50,464 bases of DNA from Planctomycetota bacterium (GTDB lineage Bacteria > Planctomycetota > PLA2 > JAEUHO01): assembly GCA_020851795.1 (NCBI GenBank), contig JADZCA010000096.1, positions 1-50,464 of the forward strand, read 5' to 3'. The position numbers and the translations under genes were made by a program. This document shows, in pieces, positions 1 to 7,437 of this stretch; the stretch's first letter is position 1; each line of letters starts with the position of its first letter. Below the pieces are notes generated by a model. That model did no database searches. It worked only from the letters and a program-made list of their open reading frames with translations, and was not told where the DNA came from.

Positions 1-2017
1 CCACCGCCCGCTGCAGCGCCGCCTGCGCGACCCGGTCGCGCGTGCGCGCGGCGACGGCCTCCTGCGCGAGCGCCTCGGGCAGGCTCGCGTCGAGCACCGC
101 GCCCCGGTTCTCGAGCGCCTCGATCAGGGAACCCGCCCGCCCCGCCTCGACGAACCACACGGCGTCCTCGACACGCGAGGTCCGCTCGGCCGCGAGAAGC
201 CCGGTGTCGTAGACGGCCGTGAACTGGGCGCGCGTCGCGCCACCGAGGTCGTCGGCCTGGCCGCGCAGCAGCCCGCTCACGACGCCGACGGCGCGGCGCG
301 CGGTCGCGATCGCGAGCTCCGCCTGCCCCGACTCGAGCTGGGCCTCCGCGAGCCCCGCGAGCGAGGCCGCCGTGCGGTCCCGCAGCCGCGCCCGCTCGTA
401 CACCGCCGCCGACCGCTCGAATCCCTCGGCCGCCTGCGGAAGGCGTCCGCGGCGCAGGTCGAGCGCCGCGGTCCAGCGCACGGCGTCGGCGACCAGGCTG
501 GGCCGCTGCAGCTCCGAGCCGACCGCCTCCGCCTGCTCGAAGGCCTTCTGCGCGGCGTCGAGTGCGCCGCGATCGAGGGCGAGCCGACCGATCGAGAGGT
601 CGCAGCCCGCCGCGCCGACGCGGTCCCCGACGTCGCCGAACGACCGGCGCGCCCGATCGAGGAGCGCGGCCGCCTCCTCCGCCTCGCCGCGCGCGGCCAC
701 GAGCGCGGACAGGTCCACGAGGGCGGCCGGGAGCCACCGGCTCGCGCCCGACGCGACGACGTCGGCGAGCCCGCGGCGAAGCGTCGCCTCGGCCCGGACC
801 GCGTCGCCCACCATCTGGTGGGCCCGGGACATCTCGAGGAGGACGCTCGCCCGGGCCTCGACGTCGCCGAGCCCTTCCACGAGCCGGAGCGCGGCGTCGA
901 AGTCCGCGAAGGCCTCGGCGTAGTTCCCGAGCCGGCGCCGCAGCGCGCCCTGCGCCGTCAGGGTCGACGCCTGCGCGCGGCGGTCGCCGAGCGCCTCCAT
1001 GGCCTTGTACGCGCGCCGCAAGTGGTCCTGCGCGCGCGCGTACCGGCCCATCGACACCTCGGACGTCGCGAGGTTGCCCCGCGTCACGGCCTCGGCGTGC
1101 CGGTCCCCCGCGGCGACGAACAGCGCGAGCGCCCGCTCGCCGTACGTGATCGCCGCCGGGAGGTCGCCGAGCGCGTCCGACAGCGTGCCGAGGAGCCCGA
1201 GCGCGATCGCCTCGTCGCTTTTCGACCCGGCCGCCTCGGCGTCACGCAGGGCCCGCTCGGCGTGGGCCCGCCCCTCTGCGTACTCCGCCATCGACTCGAG
1301 CACGGTCACGAGGTTGAACCGCACCCGGACGACCCCACCGGTCAGCTGCGCGGCCTCTCGGACCGAGAGCGTCCGCTCGAAGCGCGCGCGGGCGGTGCGG
1401 AGGTCGCCGACCTCGAGCGCCCACTCGCCGCTGCGGCGCAGCGCCTCGCTCTGGAGCCACACCGCGCCGGTCCGGTCCGCGCGTTCGGCCGCCTCGGCGA
1501 ACGCGGCCTGCCCCTCCTCCACCCGCCCCTTCGACCTCGACGCGCTCCCTCGCGCGAGGAGACCGCGGATCGAGTGGACGTCGTCGCCGCGCGCCCCGAG
1601 CTTCTCGAGCTGCGAGAGCGCCGCATCGGCGTCCCGCGCCCGCAGCGCCGCCTCGGCCGCCGCGAGGGCCTGCCGCGCCTCGACGGGCACGTCGACGTGC
1701 CGCTGCATCTCGACGTACGCCGGCAGCCGCGCGACCGCCGGGCGCGGGGCCGCGCGCGCGAACGCGGCCGCCGCGTCCTGCTCGCCGCTCGCGAGCAAGT
1801 CGTCGACGACGATCCACGGGTCCGGCCGACCGGCCGACGACAGCGCGGCGAGGCGCGCGGCGTCGCCGGCCTTCGCTGCCGCGACGACTTGCTCGATCGT
1901 CGTCTGCGTCGGCGCGGGAGCCGCCGGCGGCGACGGGGCGTCGGCCGCGAGGGCGCCGTGCGCCGCGCCCATCGCCACGAACCCGAGCACGGCCCAGGTC
2001 CTGGGGACGGGGTGCAT
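1..2017 (-). CDS. Secreted TPR-repeat protein, probably TPR-CHAT (3' end outside window)
   Basis: The frame is open from the ATG at 2017 to the left edge without a stop, so about 672 codons are visible and the C-terminus is missing. The start MHPVPRTWAVLGFVAMGAAH followed by GALAADAP looks like a Sec signal peptide. Residues of roughly 100-560 are helical TPR units with the usual A/G/Y spacing (for example GNYAEAFADFDAALRLVEGL). The last visible part (about 610-660) reads VYDTGLLAAERTSRVEDAVW then FVEAGRAGSLIEALE, which resembles the linker just before the caspase-like CHAT domain in TPR-CHAT proteins. The CHAT protease itself would lie outside the window, so that assignment is inferred. It lies downstream of the GNAT remnant, in the same direction. 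Confidence 0.75.
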   Translation of the reverse strand, partial: MHPVPRTWAVLGFVAMGAAHGALAADAPSPPAAPAPTQTTIEQVVAAAKAGDAARLAALSSAGRPDPWIVVDDLLASGEQDAAAAFARAAPRPAVARLPAYVEMQRHVDVPVEARQALAAAEAALRARDADAALSQLEKLGARGDDVHSIRGLLARGSASRSKGRVEEGQAAFAEAAERADRTGAVWLQSEALRRSGEWALEVGDLRTARARFERTLSVREAAQLTGGVVRVRFNLVTVLESMAEYAEGRAHAERALRDAEAAGSKSDEAIALGLLGTLSDALGDLPAAITYGERALALFVAAGDRHAEAVTRGNLATSEVSMGRYARAQDHLRRAYKAMEALGDRRAQASTLTAQGALRRRLGNYAEAFADFDAALRLVEGLGDVEARASVLLEMSRAHQMVGDAVRAEATLRRGLADVVASGASRWLPAALVDLSALVAARGEAEEAAALLDRARRSFGDVGDRVGAAGCDLSIGRLALDRGALDAAQKAFEQAEAVGSELQRPSLVADAVRWTAALDLRRGRLPQAAEGFERSAAVYERARLRDRTAASLAGLAEAQLESGQAELAIATARRAVGVVSGLLRGQADDLGGATRAQFTAVYDTGLLAAERTSRVEDAVWFVEAGRAGSLIEALENRGAVLDASLPEALAQEAVAARTRDRVAQAALQRAV

Positions 2018-2186
2018 GGGGCACAGGCTACCGGCGGCCGCACGACGACGCCACGGCCGCCGCCCGGCCGACGACGGGGGCGCGGGAGCCCGCGCGGGCT
2101 CGAGGGTCTCCCGCACCGCTCGCGGCGTCGCCGGAGTCCCCTCGCACGCGACGCGGCGCGCCCGGGGCGCGACCGCGCCCCCGCGA

Positions 2187-2336
2187 TCAGGCGAGGTCGC
2201 GTCGCAGCCGGGTGGACGCCGGCGCGTACCCGAGCGCCGCGTAGAAGCGCTCCGCCACGTGGGGCTCGTGCACGAAACGCCGCAGGGCGGCGAGCGCGGC
2301 CGCGTCGTCGAGCGTGGAGGGGCGGACGCGCAGCAT
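2187..2336 (-). pseudogene. Internally deleted GNAT acetyltransferase remnant
   Basis: This 49-codon frame joins the first 27 residues of the intact GNAT gene at 6699-7172 (MLRVRPSTLDDAAALAALRR...) directly to its last 20 or so residues (RFYAALGY...RLRRDLA). About 108 codons are missing, exactly those carrying the acetyl-CoA-binding motif, so it cannot be an active acetyltransferase. Start, stop and reading frame are preserved, so a short peptide could still be made. The junction lies at a short CGTGG direct repeat present at both deletion ends in the intact copy, which suggests slippage or short-homology recombination. Near-identity to the intact gene indicates a recent duplication. Confidence 0.8.
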
Positions 2337-2356
2337 GCGGACGAGCGTACCGGAGC

Positions 2357-2476
2357 GTACCGAGCCGCGTACGTCTTCACCACGTCGCGCTGGGCCCGTC
2401 GCCCCCGCGAGCCCGCTTTGGTGAAAACGTACGCGGCTCGGTACTGCCCTTGGTGAAATCGTACGCGGCTCGGTAC
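2357..2476. repeat. Three copies of a 26-27-bp GTAC-bounded repeat (one inverted, two direct)
   Basis: Copies lie at 2418-2444 and 2450-2476 (direct, 32-bp period) and at 2357-2382 (inverted). The core is TGGTGAAAACGTACGCGG followed by CTCGGTAC. The inverted copy and the first direct copy form 26-bp arms with one mismatch and about 36 bases of loop, so a cruciform or RNA hairpin is possible. A related element with the same loop sequence lies at 6580-6682. Two direct copies are too few for a CRISPR array. Confidence 0.75.
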
Positions 2477-2490
2477 TCCGGTACTCGCGG

Positions 2491-2680
2491 GCCGAAGCGA
2501 GGCCAGGCACCGCAGGCGAAGAGCCCCGGAGGCGGGTTCCTGGACCGCTGAGGAGGCTCTTCGCCGAGAACGCCTCGCCGCAGCCGGGTCCGCGCGGACG
2601 CAGCAGGGAGGGTTCCGAAGCAGATCCCAGCCCGCCGCACTCACGAACGACGAGGCCCGTCGAGCGCCGAACGCACGTCG
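2491..2680 (-). repeat. Dispersed hairpin repeat, copy 1
   Basis: Bases 2491-2619 match the reverse complement of 8813-8942 along about 130 bp. The next part (about 2630-2680) matches 21231-21282 on the plus strand. The core can fold with 11-bp arms GGCGAAGAGCC (2515-2525) and GGCTCTTCGCC (2555-2565), with a weaker inner stem around GCGGGTTCCTGGACCGC. It lies in a non-coding spacer, so conservation is not explained by a protein. Confidence 0.75.
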
Positions 2681-2880
2681 GGTGCGAAGCCGTGTACGCC
2701 CCCACCCGGTCGATTCTCGCCCGCCGCAGCCAGTCCACCGCGGCGCGGCGCTGAACGGACGAGCGGGCGGTGCGGCCGCCTGAGCTCGTGAGAACGTGCG
2801 CGGCTCCGCATCCCTCCGCGGCGCGGACGACGAGGCAGACCCGGGCGGGAACGCGTCGTGTCACGAAGTCCGCGCGTCGC
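2630..2880. repeat. Possible third TIR-bounded element (degenerate, about 250 bp)
   Basis: The left end (2630-2655, GCCCGCCGCACTCACGAACG) resembles the terminal repeat of the element at 21050-21282. The right end (2853-2880) is nearly identical to the right terminal repeat of the element at 7201-7437. The two ends are only loosely inverted relative to each other. This could therefore be a chimera or two neighbouring fragments rather than one element. Confidence 0.4.
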
Positions 2881-2913
2881 TTTCCTGACTCCCCCCATAC
2901 CGTCCGTACCGGC

Positions 2914-3444
2914 TCACCGACCGGGAGCGGGAGCGGGGGCGACACCGGAGAGCGGCGAACGCATCGTGAGCGCGAGGTTGCCTGCGCGGACGGTCAGCTC
3001 GAGGTAGGCCTCGGCGGCCCACGGGTCCTCGGCGCCGCCCGACGGCGCGGACGTCTGCGCGAGCGTCTCGAATCCGGCGGGACCCACGGCCGAGATCCTC
3101 GTCGGGATCGGGGCGGCGCTCTTGCCCGCCACGCGTGCCGGGAGATTCTGGATGACGTTCATGGCGATGTCGTGCTGGGCCTTCAAGGGGGCGGCTTGCG
3201 TGGCCTGCATGGCCTTCACGAGCTCCGGCGCGGTCGCCGCCTGCGCGAGACGGGCGGTCCCCGTCGTGATCGCCTTCGGCCCATCGGGGAGATCGAAGAC
3301 GTCCCAGTTGATCCGCGAGGTCGGCGCGGGCCGCGGGGGTTCGCCAGCGTGCACCGACGCGCGGCCCGCGCCGAAGAGGGCGAGCCCCGCGCCCGCCGCG
3401 AGAGCGAGGAAGGGGAGTCGAGCGAAAAGGGCGCGTGCGCGCAT
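2914..3444 (-). CDS. Exported protein A2 (paralog of A1), unknown function
   Basis: The product is 176 residues with a clear signal peptide (RLPFLALAAGAGLALF, cleaved near VHAGEPP). The ATG at 3444 is preceded by AAGGAG at a normal distance; an earlier in-frame GTG has no such site. The signal peptide and its DNA are almost identical to those of A1 (5105-5674), but the mature parts are strongly diverged. They share only short stretches such as RLxQAAT...AM and a hydrophobic YxLxLxV-type strand near the C-terminus. It follows B2 with a 49-bp gap and is the last gene of the B1-A1-C-B2-A2 run. I recognise no known domain. Confidence 0.75.
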   Translation of the reverse strand: MRARALFARLPFLALAAGAGLALFGAGRASVHAGEPPRPAPTSRINWDVFDLPDGPKAITTGTARLAQAATAPELVKAMQATQAAPLKAQHDIAMNVIQNLPARVAGKSAAPIPTRISAVGPAGFETLAQTSAPSGGAEDPWAAEAYLELTVRAGNLALTMRSPLSGVAPAPAPGR

Positions 3445-3493
3445 CGAGAGGGCTCCTTGCACGGGAGGAAACGGCGGGGCGGGGGTGACAGGG

Positions 3494-4129
3494 TCAGGAG
3501 GGCGGGTTCTTGATGTTCGAGCGGGAGGTGCTGACGGATCCTTGGGCGGGCAGGGAGTACGAGAAGGACACGTCCACGTTGTTGCCGTTCGGCGTCGCGG
3601 TCACCCGGACCGCGGCGGCCTTCGGCGCCACGCCCTCCACCTCGTAGCCGCCTCCCTGCGTGACGGTGCCCGTCAGTTTGGTGGGCCCGACCCAGAGGTT
3701 CGTCCACAGCCACATCGTCACGGACGTTCCGTCGGAGCCGACCTGGAGCACGGCGAACGAGCTCACCTCGGGCGTCCCCTTCGCGGGGTCCGCGGGCCAC
3801 GTGTAGTCCTGGAGGATGACGTCCGGCGACTTCTGGCCGCTCGTCGTGCGCGCCACCGCTGCGCCGCCCACCTTTCCCAGCACGAGCCGGATCTCCTTCG
3901 GTCGGCGAGTCGCACCCCTCGCCGTCGGGTCCGCCGGAGGATCCCAGTTCCCGACGAGCGCCGCGAGCGCGCCGCCCGCGGCTTCGGGCGTCAGCTTGGG
4001 GGACGGCGCGGGCTGGGGCCCGGGGACGACCCCGCCGCCCCGCGGGGCGGCGAAGGCGAGGGAGGCCAGCCAACCGAGGGCGAGGGCGGGCACGGCGACG
4101 AGCCACAGGCTCTTCCGCGACGAACGCAT
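3494..4129 (-). CDS. Exported protein B2 (paralog of B1), unknown function
   Basis: The product is 211 residues with an N-terminal hydrophobic segment (WLVAVPALALGWLASLAFA) and then APRGGGVVPGPQPAP, a Pro/Gly linker shared with B1. The body aligns with B1 throughout: SFAVLQVGSDGTSVTMWLWT, then NLWVGPTKLTGT and GGGYEVEGVAPKAAAVRV. Both end in a common tail (RSNIKNPPS here, RSNPKEPPS in B1). The predicted fold is beta-rich and secreted. The ATG has CTCGGAGAACACCC in front. It lies between lipoprotein C (61-bp gap) and A2 (49-bp gap). No family recognised. Confidence 0.75.
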   Translation of the reverse strand: MRSSRKSLWLVAVPALALGWLASLAFAAPRGGGVVPGPQPAPSPKLTPEAAGGALAALVGNWDPPADPTARGATRRPKEIRLVLGKVGGAAVARTTSGQKSPDVILQDYTWPADPAKGTPEVSSFAVLQVGSDGTSVTMWLWTNLWVGPTKLTGTVTQGGGYEVEGVAPKAAAVRVTATPNGNNVDVSFSYSLPAQGSVSTSRSNIKNPPS

Positions 4130-4190
4130 GGGTGTTCTCCGAGGGGGGAATCCGATCCACGACAGCGACGGTCCGGGCCCCGCGGGCGCG

Positions 4191-5021
4191 CTACAGCCGC
4201 CCGCAGGCCCAGAGGAGCGCGTTGGCGACGACCTGGAAGGTGGCGGGCGAGGTGGCGAGCTCCTGGACGTCGGCGCCGAGGTTCACGGTCCGCGCGTGCG
4301 CGAACCCGATGAGGTTCGTGGCCACGAACGGGGCGCCGTCGTCCCACGCGGCGACGAGGGTCGCGCCGCCGGCGATGGCGATGCCGTCGTGGTGCTTGCA
4401 CAGCGTGAGGCCGCTGAGGGAGGCGGCGTTGAACGCGGGGACGACGCCGAGGCCCCCGGAGAGCGCCCCGCCGGCCAGGATGGGGTGAGTCGGGGCGGGC
4501 ACCGTGAGCGGCAAGGACCCCATGGGTCCACCGGTGCAGGTGTTCGGGCTGTCGAGGTTGGTCGCCGACTCGGGGATCGCGAAGTAGCCCCCGACGTCGT
4601 AGACGCCGCCGAGCCCCTCCGGGAAGTTCGGGACCGGCGTGTTCGCGCCGCGGAACAGCCACATCGCCAGCACGAGCGCGCCCCCGCCGTCCACGTAGGT
4701 CGAGAGGTCGTTCCCCAAGGTGACGCCGTCCGCGAAGCTGCCGTCGCCGAGGACGAGCGCGGCGTCGAAGGCCGCGAGGGCGGCACCTCCGGGCGAGGGG
4801 GAGGCGCCCGCGTCGAAGGAAGACCCCGTGAACTTGCCGGTGGCCGCGAGCGCCGCGAGCACGTCGGCGAGCCCCTGGGCGTCGGTGCCCTTGTGGATCA
4901 CGAGGACCTTCACACGCGTCGGCGCGTCCGAGCCGCCACCCCCTCCGCACGCGGCGAAGAAGAGGGCGGCGAGGACGACGAGCGACGCGAGGAGGCTGGC
5001 GAGGAGGCGGGGGAAGCGCAT
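4191..5021 (-). CDS. Lipoprotein C, glutamine-amidotransferase-like (ThuA-type) fold
   Basis: The product is 276 residues. The N-terminus has a lipoprotein signal with lipobox LFFAAC followed by a glycine run. The mature part begins with a Rossmann-like strand (VKVLVIHKG). It then has LVLGDGSFADG, DLSTYVDGGGALVLAMW and a later HPILAGGALSGG, the pattern of extracellular class-I GATase-like or ThuA-like domains. No catalytic Cys-His pair is obvious, so it may be a binding domain. The ATG at 5021 has GGAG about 8 bases upstream. It separates the two A/B pairs and is probably co-transcribed with them. Confidence 0.65.
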   Translation of the reverse strand: MRFPRLLASLLASLVVLAALFFAACGGGGGSDAPTRVKVLVIHKGTDAQGLADVLAALAATGKFTGSSFDAGASPSPGGAALAAFDAALVLGDGSFADGVTLGNDLSTYVDGGGALVLAMWLFRGANTPVPNFPEGLGGVYDVGGYFAIPESATNLDSPNTCTGGPMGSLPLTVPAPTHPILAGGALSGGLGVVPAFNAASLSGLTLCKHHDGIAIAGGATLVAAWDDGAPFVATNLIGFAHARTVNLGADVQELATSPATFQVVANALLWACGRL

Positions 5022-5104
5022 GGCGGGCTCCGAGGTGGACGCACGTGGGCCGGGGTCGGGCGACGCGCACACGGGGCGCGCGAGTCGCCCCGGCGACGTC
5101 GCGG

Positions 5105-5674
5105 TCAGCGAGGGTTGGCCGAGGGCGGAGGAGGGGTGCCCTTCCCCCCTCCCGGAGGGCCCTTGCAGGCGATCTGCAGCGTGGTCCCGTCGCCCTCGAC
5201 GGTCAGCGTGAGCGTGTACGAGCCGGCGAGCCGCGCCGTCGCGGAGGGCGCGGGGTTCTGGAAGTCCACCAGCGTCTGCCCCGCCTTCGACACCTTCAGG
5301 ACCGAGCCGCCGGGGTTCTTCTCCACGATGATGTCGATGCCCCTGACCGGCTTGCTCCCCTGCGCCGCGTCGGCGAGGAACGTCTGCAGTTCGCCGGCGG
5401 CGGCGGCTCCCTCGCGACCACCCGCCGCGATCTTGGCCATCGCGCGCTGGATCGTGGAGGACGTGGCGGCCTGTCCGAGGCGCGTGACGAGCGTCGTCAG
5501 GTCGCTGGCGACCTCGGGCTGGGCGAGGGACGCCCAAGCGCCCGCGGCCCGCGGGGCCGGGGCCGGGGGCTCGCCGGCGTGCACCGACGCGCGGCCGGCG
5601 ACGAAGAGGGCGAGTCCCGCGGCGGCCGCGAGGGCGAGGAAGGGGAGTCGAACGGGCAGAGTGCGTGCTCGCAT
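5105..5674 (-). CDS. Exported protein A1 (paralog of A2), unknown function
   Basis: The product is 189 residues with the same signal peptide as A2 (RLPFLALAAAAGLALFVAGR, then ASVHAGEPPAPAP). AAGGAG lies upstream of the ATG. The mature region contains LVTRLGQAATSSTIQRAMAK, a sheet-like part (GIDIIVEKNPGGSVLKV, YTLTLTVEGDGTTLQIAC) and a Gly/Pro-rich tail. Mature identity to A2 is low despite the conserved leader. It is preceded by B1 (51-bp gap) and followed by lipoprotein C (83-bp gap). No known domain recognised. Confidence 0.75.
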   Translation of the reverse strand: MRARTLPVRLPFLALAAAAGLALFVAGRASVHAGEPPAPAPRAAGAWASLAQPEVASDLTTLVTRLGQAATSSTIQRAMAKIAAGGREGAAAAGELQTFLADAAQGSKPVRGIDIIVEKNPGGSVLKVSKAGQTLVDFQNPAPSATARLAGSYTLTLTVEGDGTTLQIACKGPPGGGKGTPPPPSANPR

Positions 5675-5725
5675 GGGATGGGCTCCTTGGAAGGGCCGTG
5701 AAGGGGTGGGGCGCGGCCGCCGGTC

Positions 5726-6433
5726 TCAGGAGGGCGGCTCCTTGGGGTTGGACCGCCGGTTGCTCACGGGCCCCTTGAGTCCGCCGCCGCCGGCCGGCGG
5801 CGTGTACTGGAAGTCCGTGACGAGGTCGCCGTTCTGGAGCGTGGCCTTGACGGTGACGGCGCCGCCCTTCGGCCCGGGGCCGGAGACGACGTACCCGACG
5901 CCCGGCGTCGCGGTGCCGGTCAGGACGGCGGGGCCGATCCAGAAGTTGGTCCAGCACCACATCGTGACCGAGGCGCCGTCCTCCCCGATCTGGAGCACCG
6001 CGAACAGGTTGACCTCGGGCGCGCCCGTCGCGGGGTTCGCGGGCGAGACGCCGCTCTGGAACAGGATGTCGGGCTTGGGTTGCCCGCTCGCCTTGCGATC
6101 CACGACCTGATAGCCGGGGTTCTTCTCCGCCTTGACGACAGCTCCCTTGATCGGCGCGCCCATCGGCTGGATCGGGCCGCTCCCCTTGGCGGTCGGGCCG
6201 TTCCCACCCCAGTCGCCGAGCAGCGCCGCGAGCGAGCCGCCGAGCGCAGTGCCGCCGGGCGCCTGCGGGGGAGGGGGCGCGGGCACGGGCCCGGGGACGA
6301 CCCCGCCACCCCGCGGCGCGGCGAAGGCGAGCGAGGCGCCTCCCACGACGAGCCCCGCGACCGTGCCGATCAACGCCGACCGCAGGTCGAGCGTCCCTCG
6401 ACGCCGCTCTCCGAGGAACACCGGATGGCGCAT
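5726..6433 (-). CDS. Exported protein B1 (paralog of B2), unknown function
   Basis: The product is 235 residues with an internal hydrophobic leader (ALIGTVAGLVVGGASLAFAA) and then the PRGGGVVPGPVPAPPPP linker. The core FAVLQIGEDGASVTMWCWTN, then FWIGPAVLTGTATPGVGY, is clearly homologous to B2, as is the C-terminal RSNPKEPPS. The ATG at 6433 lacks a good ribosome-binding site and the N-terminus is longer than in B2, so the true start may be further in. It is the first gene of the minus-strand run. A 12-bp-stem hairpin lies 18 bases upstream of the start (6451-6480). Confidence 0.7.
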   Translation of the reverse strand: MRHPVFLGERRRGTLDLRSALIGTVAGLVVGGASLAFAAPRGGGVVPGPVPAPPPPQAPGGTALGGSLAALLGDWGGNGPTAKGSGPIQPMGAPIKGAVVKAEKNPGYQVVDRKASGQPKPDILFQSGVSPANPATGAPEVNLFAVLQIGEDGASVTMWCWTNFWIGPAVLTGTATPGVGYVVSGPGPKGGAVTVKATLQNGDLVTDFQYTPPAGGGGLKGPVSNRRSNPKEPPS

Positions 6434-6450
6434 GATCTGGGCGTCCGACG

Positions 6451-6480
6451 GTGGAGCGGACCCGACAGGTCCGGCTCCAC
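6451..6480 (-). promoter_or_regulatory. Hairpin in the leader of the B1-A1-C-B2-A2 operon
   Basis: Arms GTGGAGCGGACC and GGTCCGGCTCCAC pair over 12 bp with one bulged G and a 5-base loop. The site is 18 bases before the B1 start and has no T-run on either side, so it is not a classic intrinsic terminator. Position suggests a 5' leader structure or a protein-binding palindrome. The role is inferred. Confidence 0.5.
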
Positions 6481-6579
6481 GGGGGTGGTGGAAGGGCGCC
6501 TTGCCGTCGGAGCGACGGTCGATCGGCGCGTCACCACCGATTCCCGGTCGGACGGACGGGATCGCGCGGGATCGCGCAG

Positions 6580-6682
6580 GTACGGAGGTCCGGAAGCGCG
6601 CACCTCTTCACCACGTCGAGCCCTGCCCGGCGCCCCCCCAAGGGAGTCGCCTGCCTTGGTCGAGTCGCACGCGTCTCCGTAC
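6580..6682. repeat. GTAC-bounded inverted-repeat element, diverged copy
   Basis: It is bounded by GTACGGAG (6580-6587) and CTCCGTAC (6675-6682). The interior contains CCTCTTCACCACGTCG and a later CCTTGGT, matching the same order in 2357-2444. It lies between B1 and the intact GNAT gene, while the other copy lies beside the deleted GNAT copy. No protein is likely. Confidence 0.55.
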
Positions 6683-6698
6683 GTCCGCGCCCGCGGAG

Positions 6699-7172
6699 TC
6701 AGGCGAGATCGCGTCGCAGCCGGGTGGACGCCGGCGTGTACCCGAGCGCCGCGTAGAAGCGGGCCGCCGCGTGGTTCCACGCGCGGACCTCGAGCTCGAC
6801 GCGCGGGAGGCCGAGCCGGTGGGCCAGCGCCTCCGCCTCGGCCATGAGCGCCCGGCCGACCCCGCCCCGCCGTGAGGACGGGTCCACCGCGAGCTCCTCG
6901 ACGACGAGATACGAACGCGCCACGGTCAACGAAGTCGCGACGCGGATCGCCTCTTGCGTGAGCACGTACCCGACGACGCGCCCGTCGCGCTCGGCCACGA
7001 GCCCGCGCACGCCCGCGAGCGCGAGCCGCTCGCGCATGGCCGCCTCCCGACGCGCCGCCTCGAGCGGCGCGTACACGCCGGGCTCGGCCTCCACGTGGGG
7101 CTCGTGCACGAATCGACGCAGGGCCGCGAGCGCGGCAGCGTCGTCGAGCGTGGAGGGGCGAACGCGGAGCAT
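6699..7172 (-). CDS. GNAT-family N-acetyltransferase
   Basis: The product is 157 residues, typical for a single GNAT domain. Beta-4 and motif A are clear: LVVEELAVDPSSRRGGVGRA, where RRGGVG is the acetyl-CoA pyrophosphate loop. The C-terminal ARFYAALGYTPA is the usual motif B region. The N-terminus VRPSTLDDAAALAALRRF is the standard beta-1/alpha-1 start. The substrate is unknown. A near-identical copy lacking the middle 108 codons lies at 2187-2336 on the far side of the secreted-protein cluster. Confidence 0.88.
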   Translation of the reverse strand: MLRVRPSTLDDAAALAALRRFVHEPHVEAEPGVYAPLEAARREAAMRERLALAGVRGLVAERDGRVVGYVLTQEAIRVATSLTVARSYLVVEELAVDPSSRRGGVGRALMAEAEALAHRLGLPRVELEVRAWNHAAARFYAALGYTPASTRLRRDLA

Positions 7173-7200
7173 GCGGACGAGCGTACCGAGCCCCGCACGT

Positions 7201-7437
7201 GGCGCGCGAACTCCGTGACACGCGGCCCCGACGGTCCCTCGCCCGCCCCGCCATCGCCTCGACCCGACGCGCCGCTGCGGCGCTCCCCCGCCGCCGAGCG
7301 CTGACCCGGCCGGCCCCGCGCGACGTCCTGCGGCGCGCAGGGCCGCGCCAGGCGCCGCCGACCGCTCCGCGACACCGGCACCGGCGCACCGTGCCGCGCC
7401 GTGATCGGAGCGCGTCGTGTCACGAAGTCCGCGCGCC
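7201..7437. mobile_element. MITE-like element with 22-bp terminal inverted repeats
   Basis: The left end GGCGCGCGAACTCCGTGACA (7201-7222) is the inverted partner of 7416-7437 with 20 of 22 positions identical. The 237-bp element encodes no plausible protein and fills the gap between GNAT and the next gene. Its right repeat also occurs at 2853-2880. The stop codon of the neighbouring minus-strand gene (7420-7422) lies inside the right repeat. I could not see a convincing target-site duplication. Confidence 0.6.

Larger units (their letters stand above)
2337..2913. other. 577-bp non-coding spacer made almost entirely of repeats
   Basis: I see no credible gene here. From left to right it holds the GTAC repeats (2357-2476), the hairpin module in minus orientation (2491-2680), and a possible element of about 250 bp (2630-2880). 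The right end of that last element (2853-2892) matches the right terminal repeat of the element at 7201-7437. Short open frames across the region are shadows of these repeats and share the same translated fragments with the other copies. Confidence 0.65.

Noticed and set aside
2086..2101. 16-bp palindrome GAGCCCGCGCGGGCTC between the GNAT remnant and the TPR gene.
   Set aside because: No loop and no T-run; such palindromes are expected by chance at this base composition.
2418..2476. Two 27-bp direct repeats with a 5-bp spacer as a possible CRISPR.
   Set aside because: Only two copies, spacer far too short, a third copy is inverted, and no cas genes are present.
2377..2640. Short open frame ending in a peptide also seen at 8747-8929.
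   Set aside because: The shared peptide results from the shared DNA repeat; there is no ribosome-binding site and no family.
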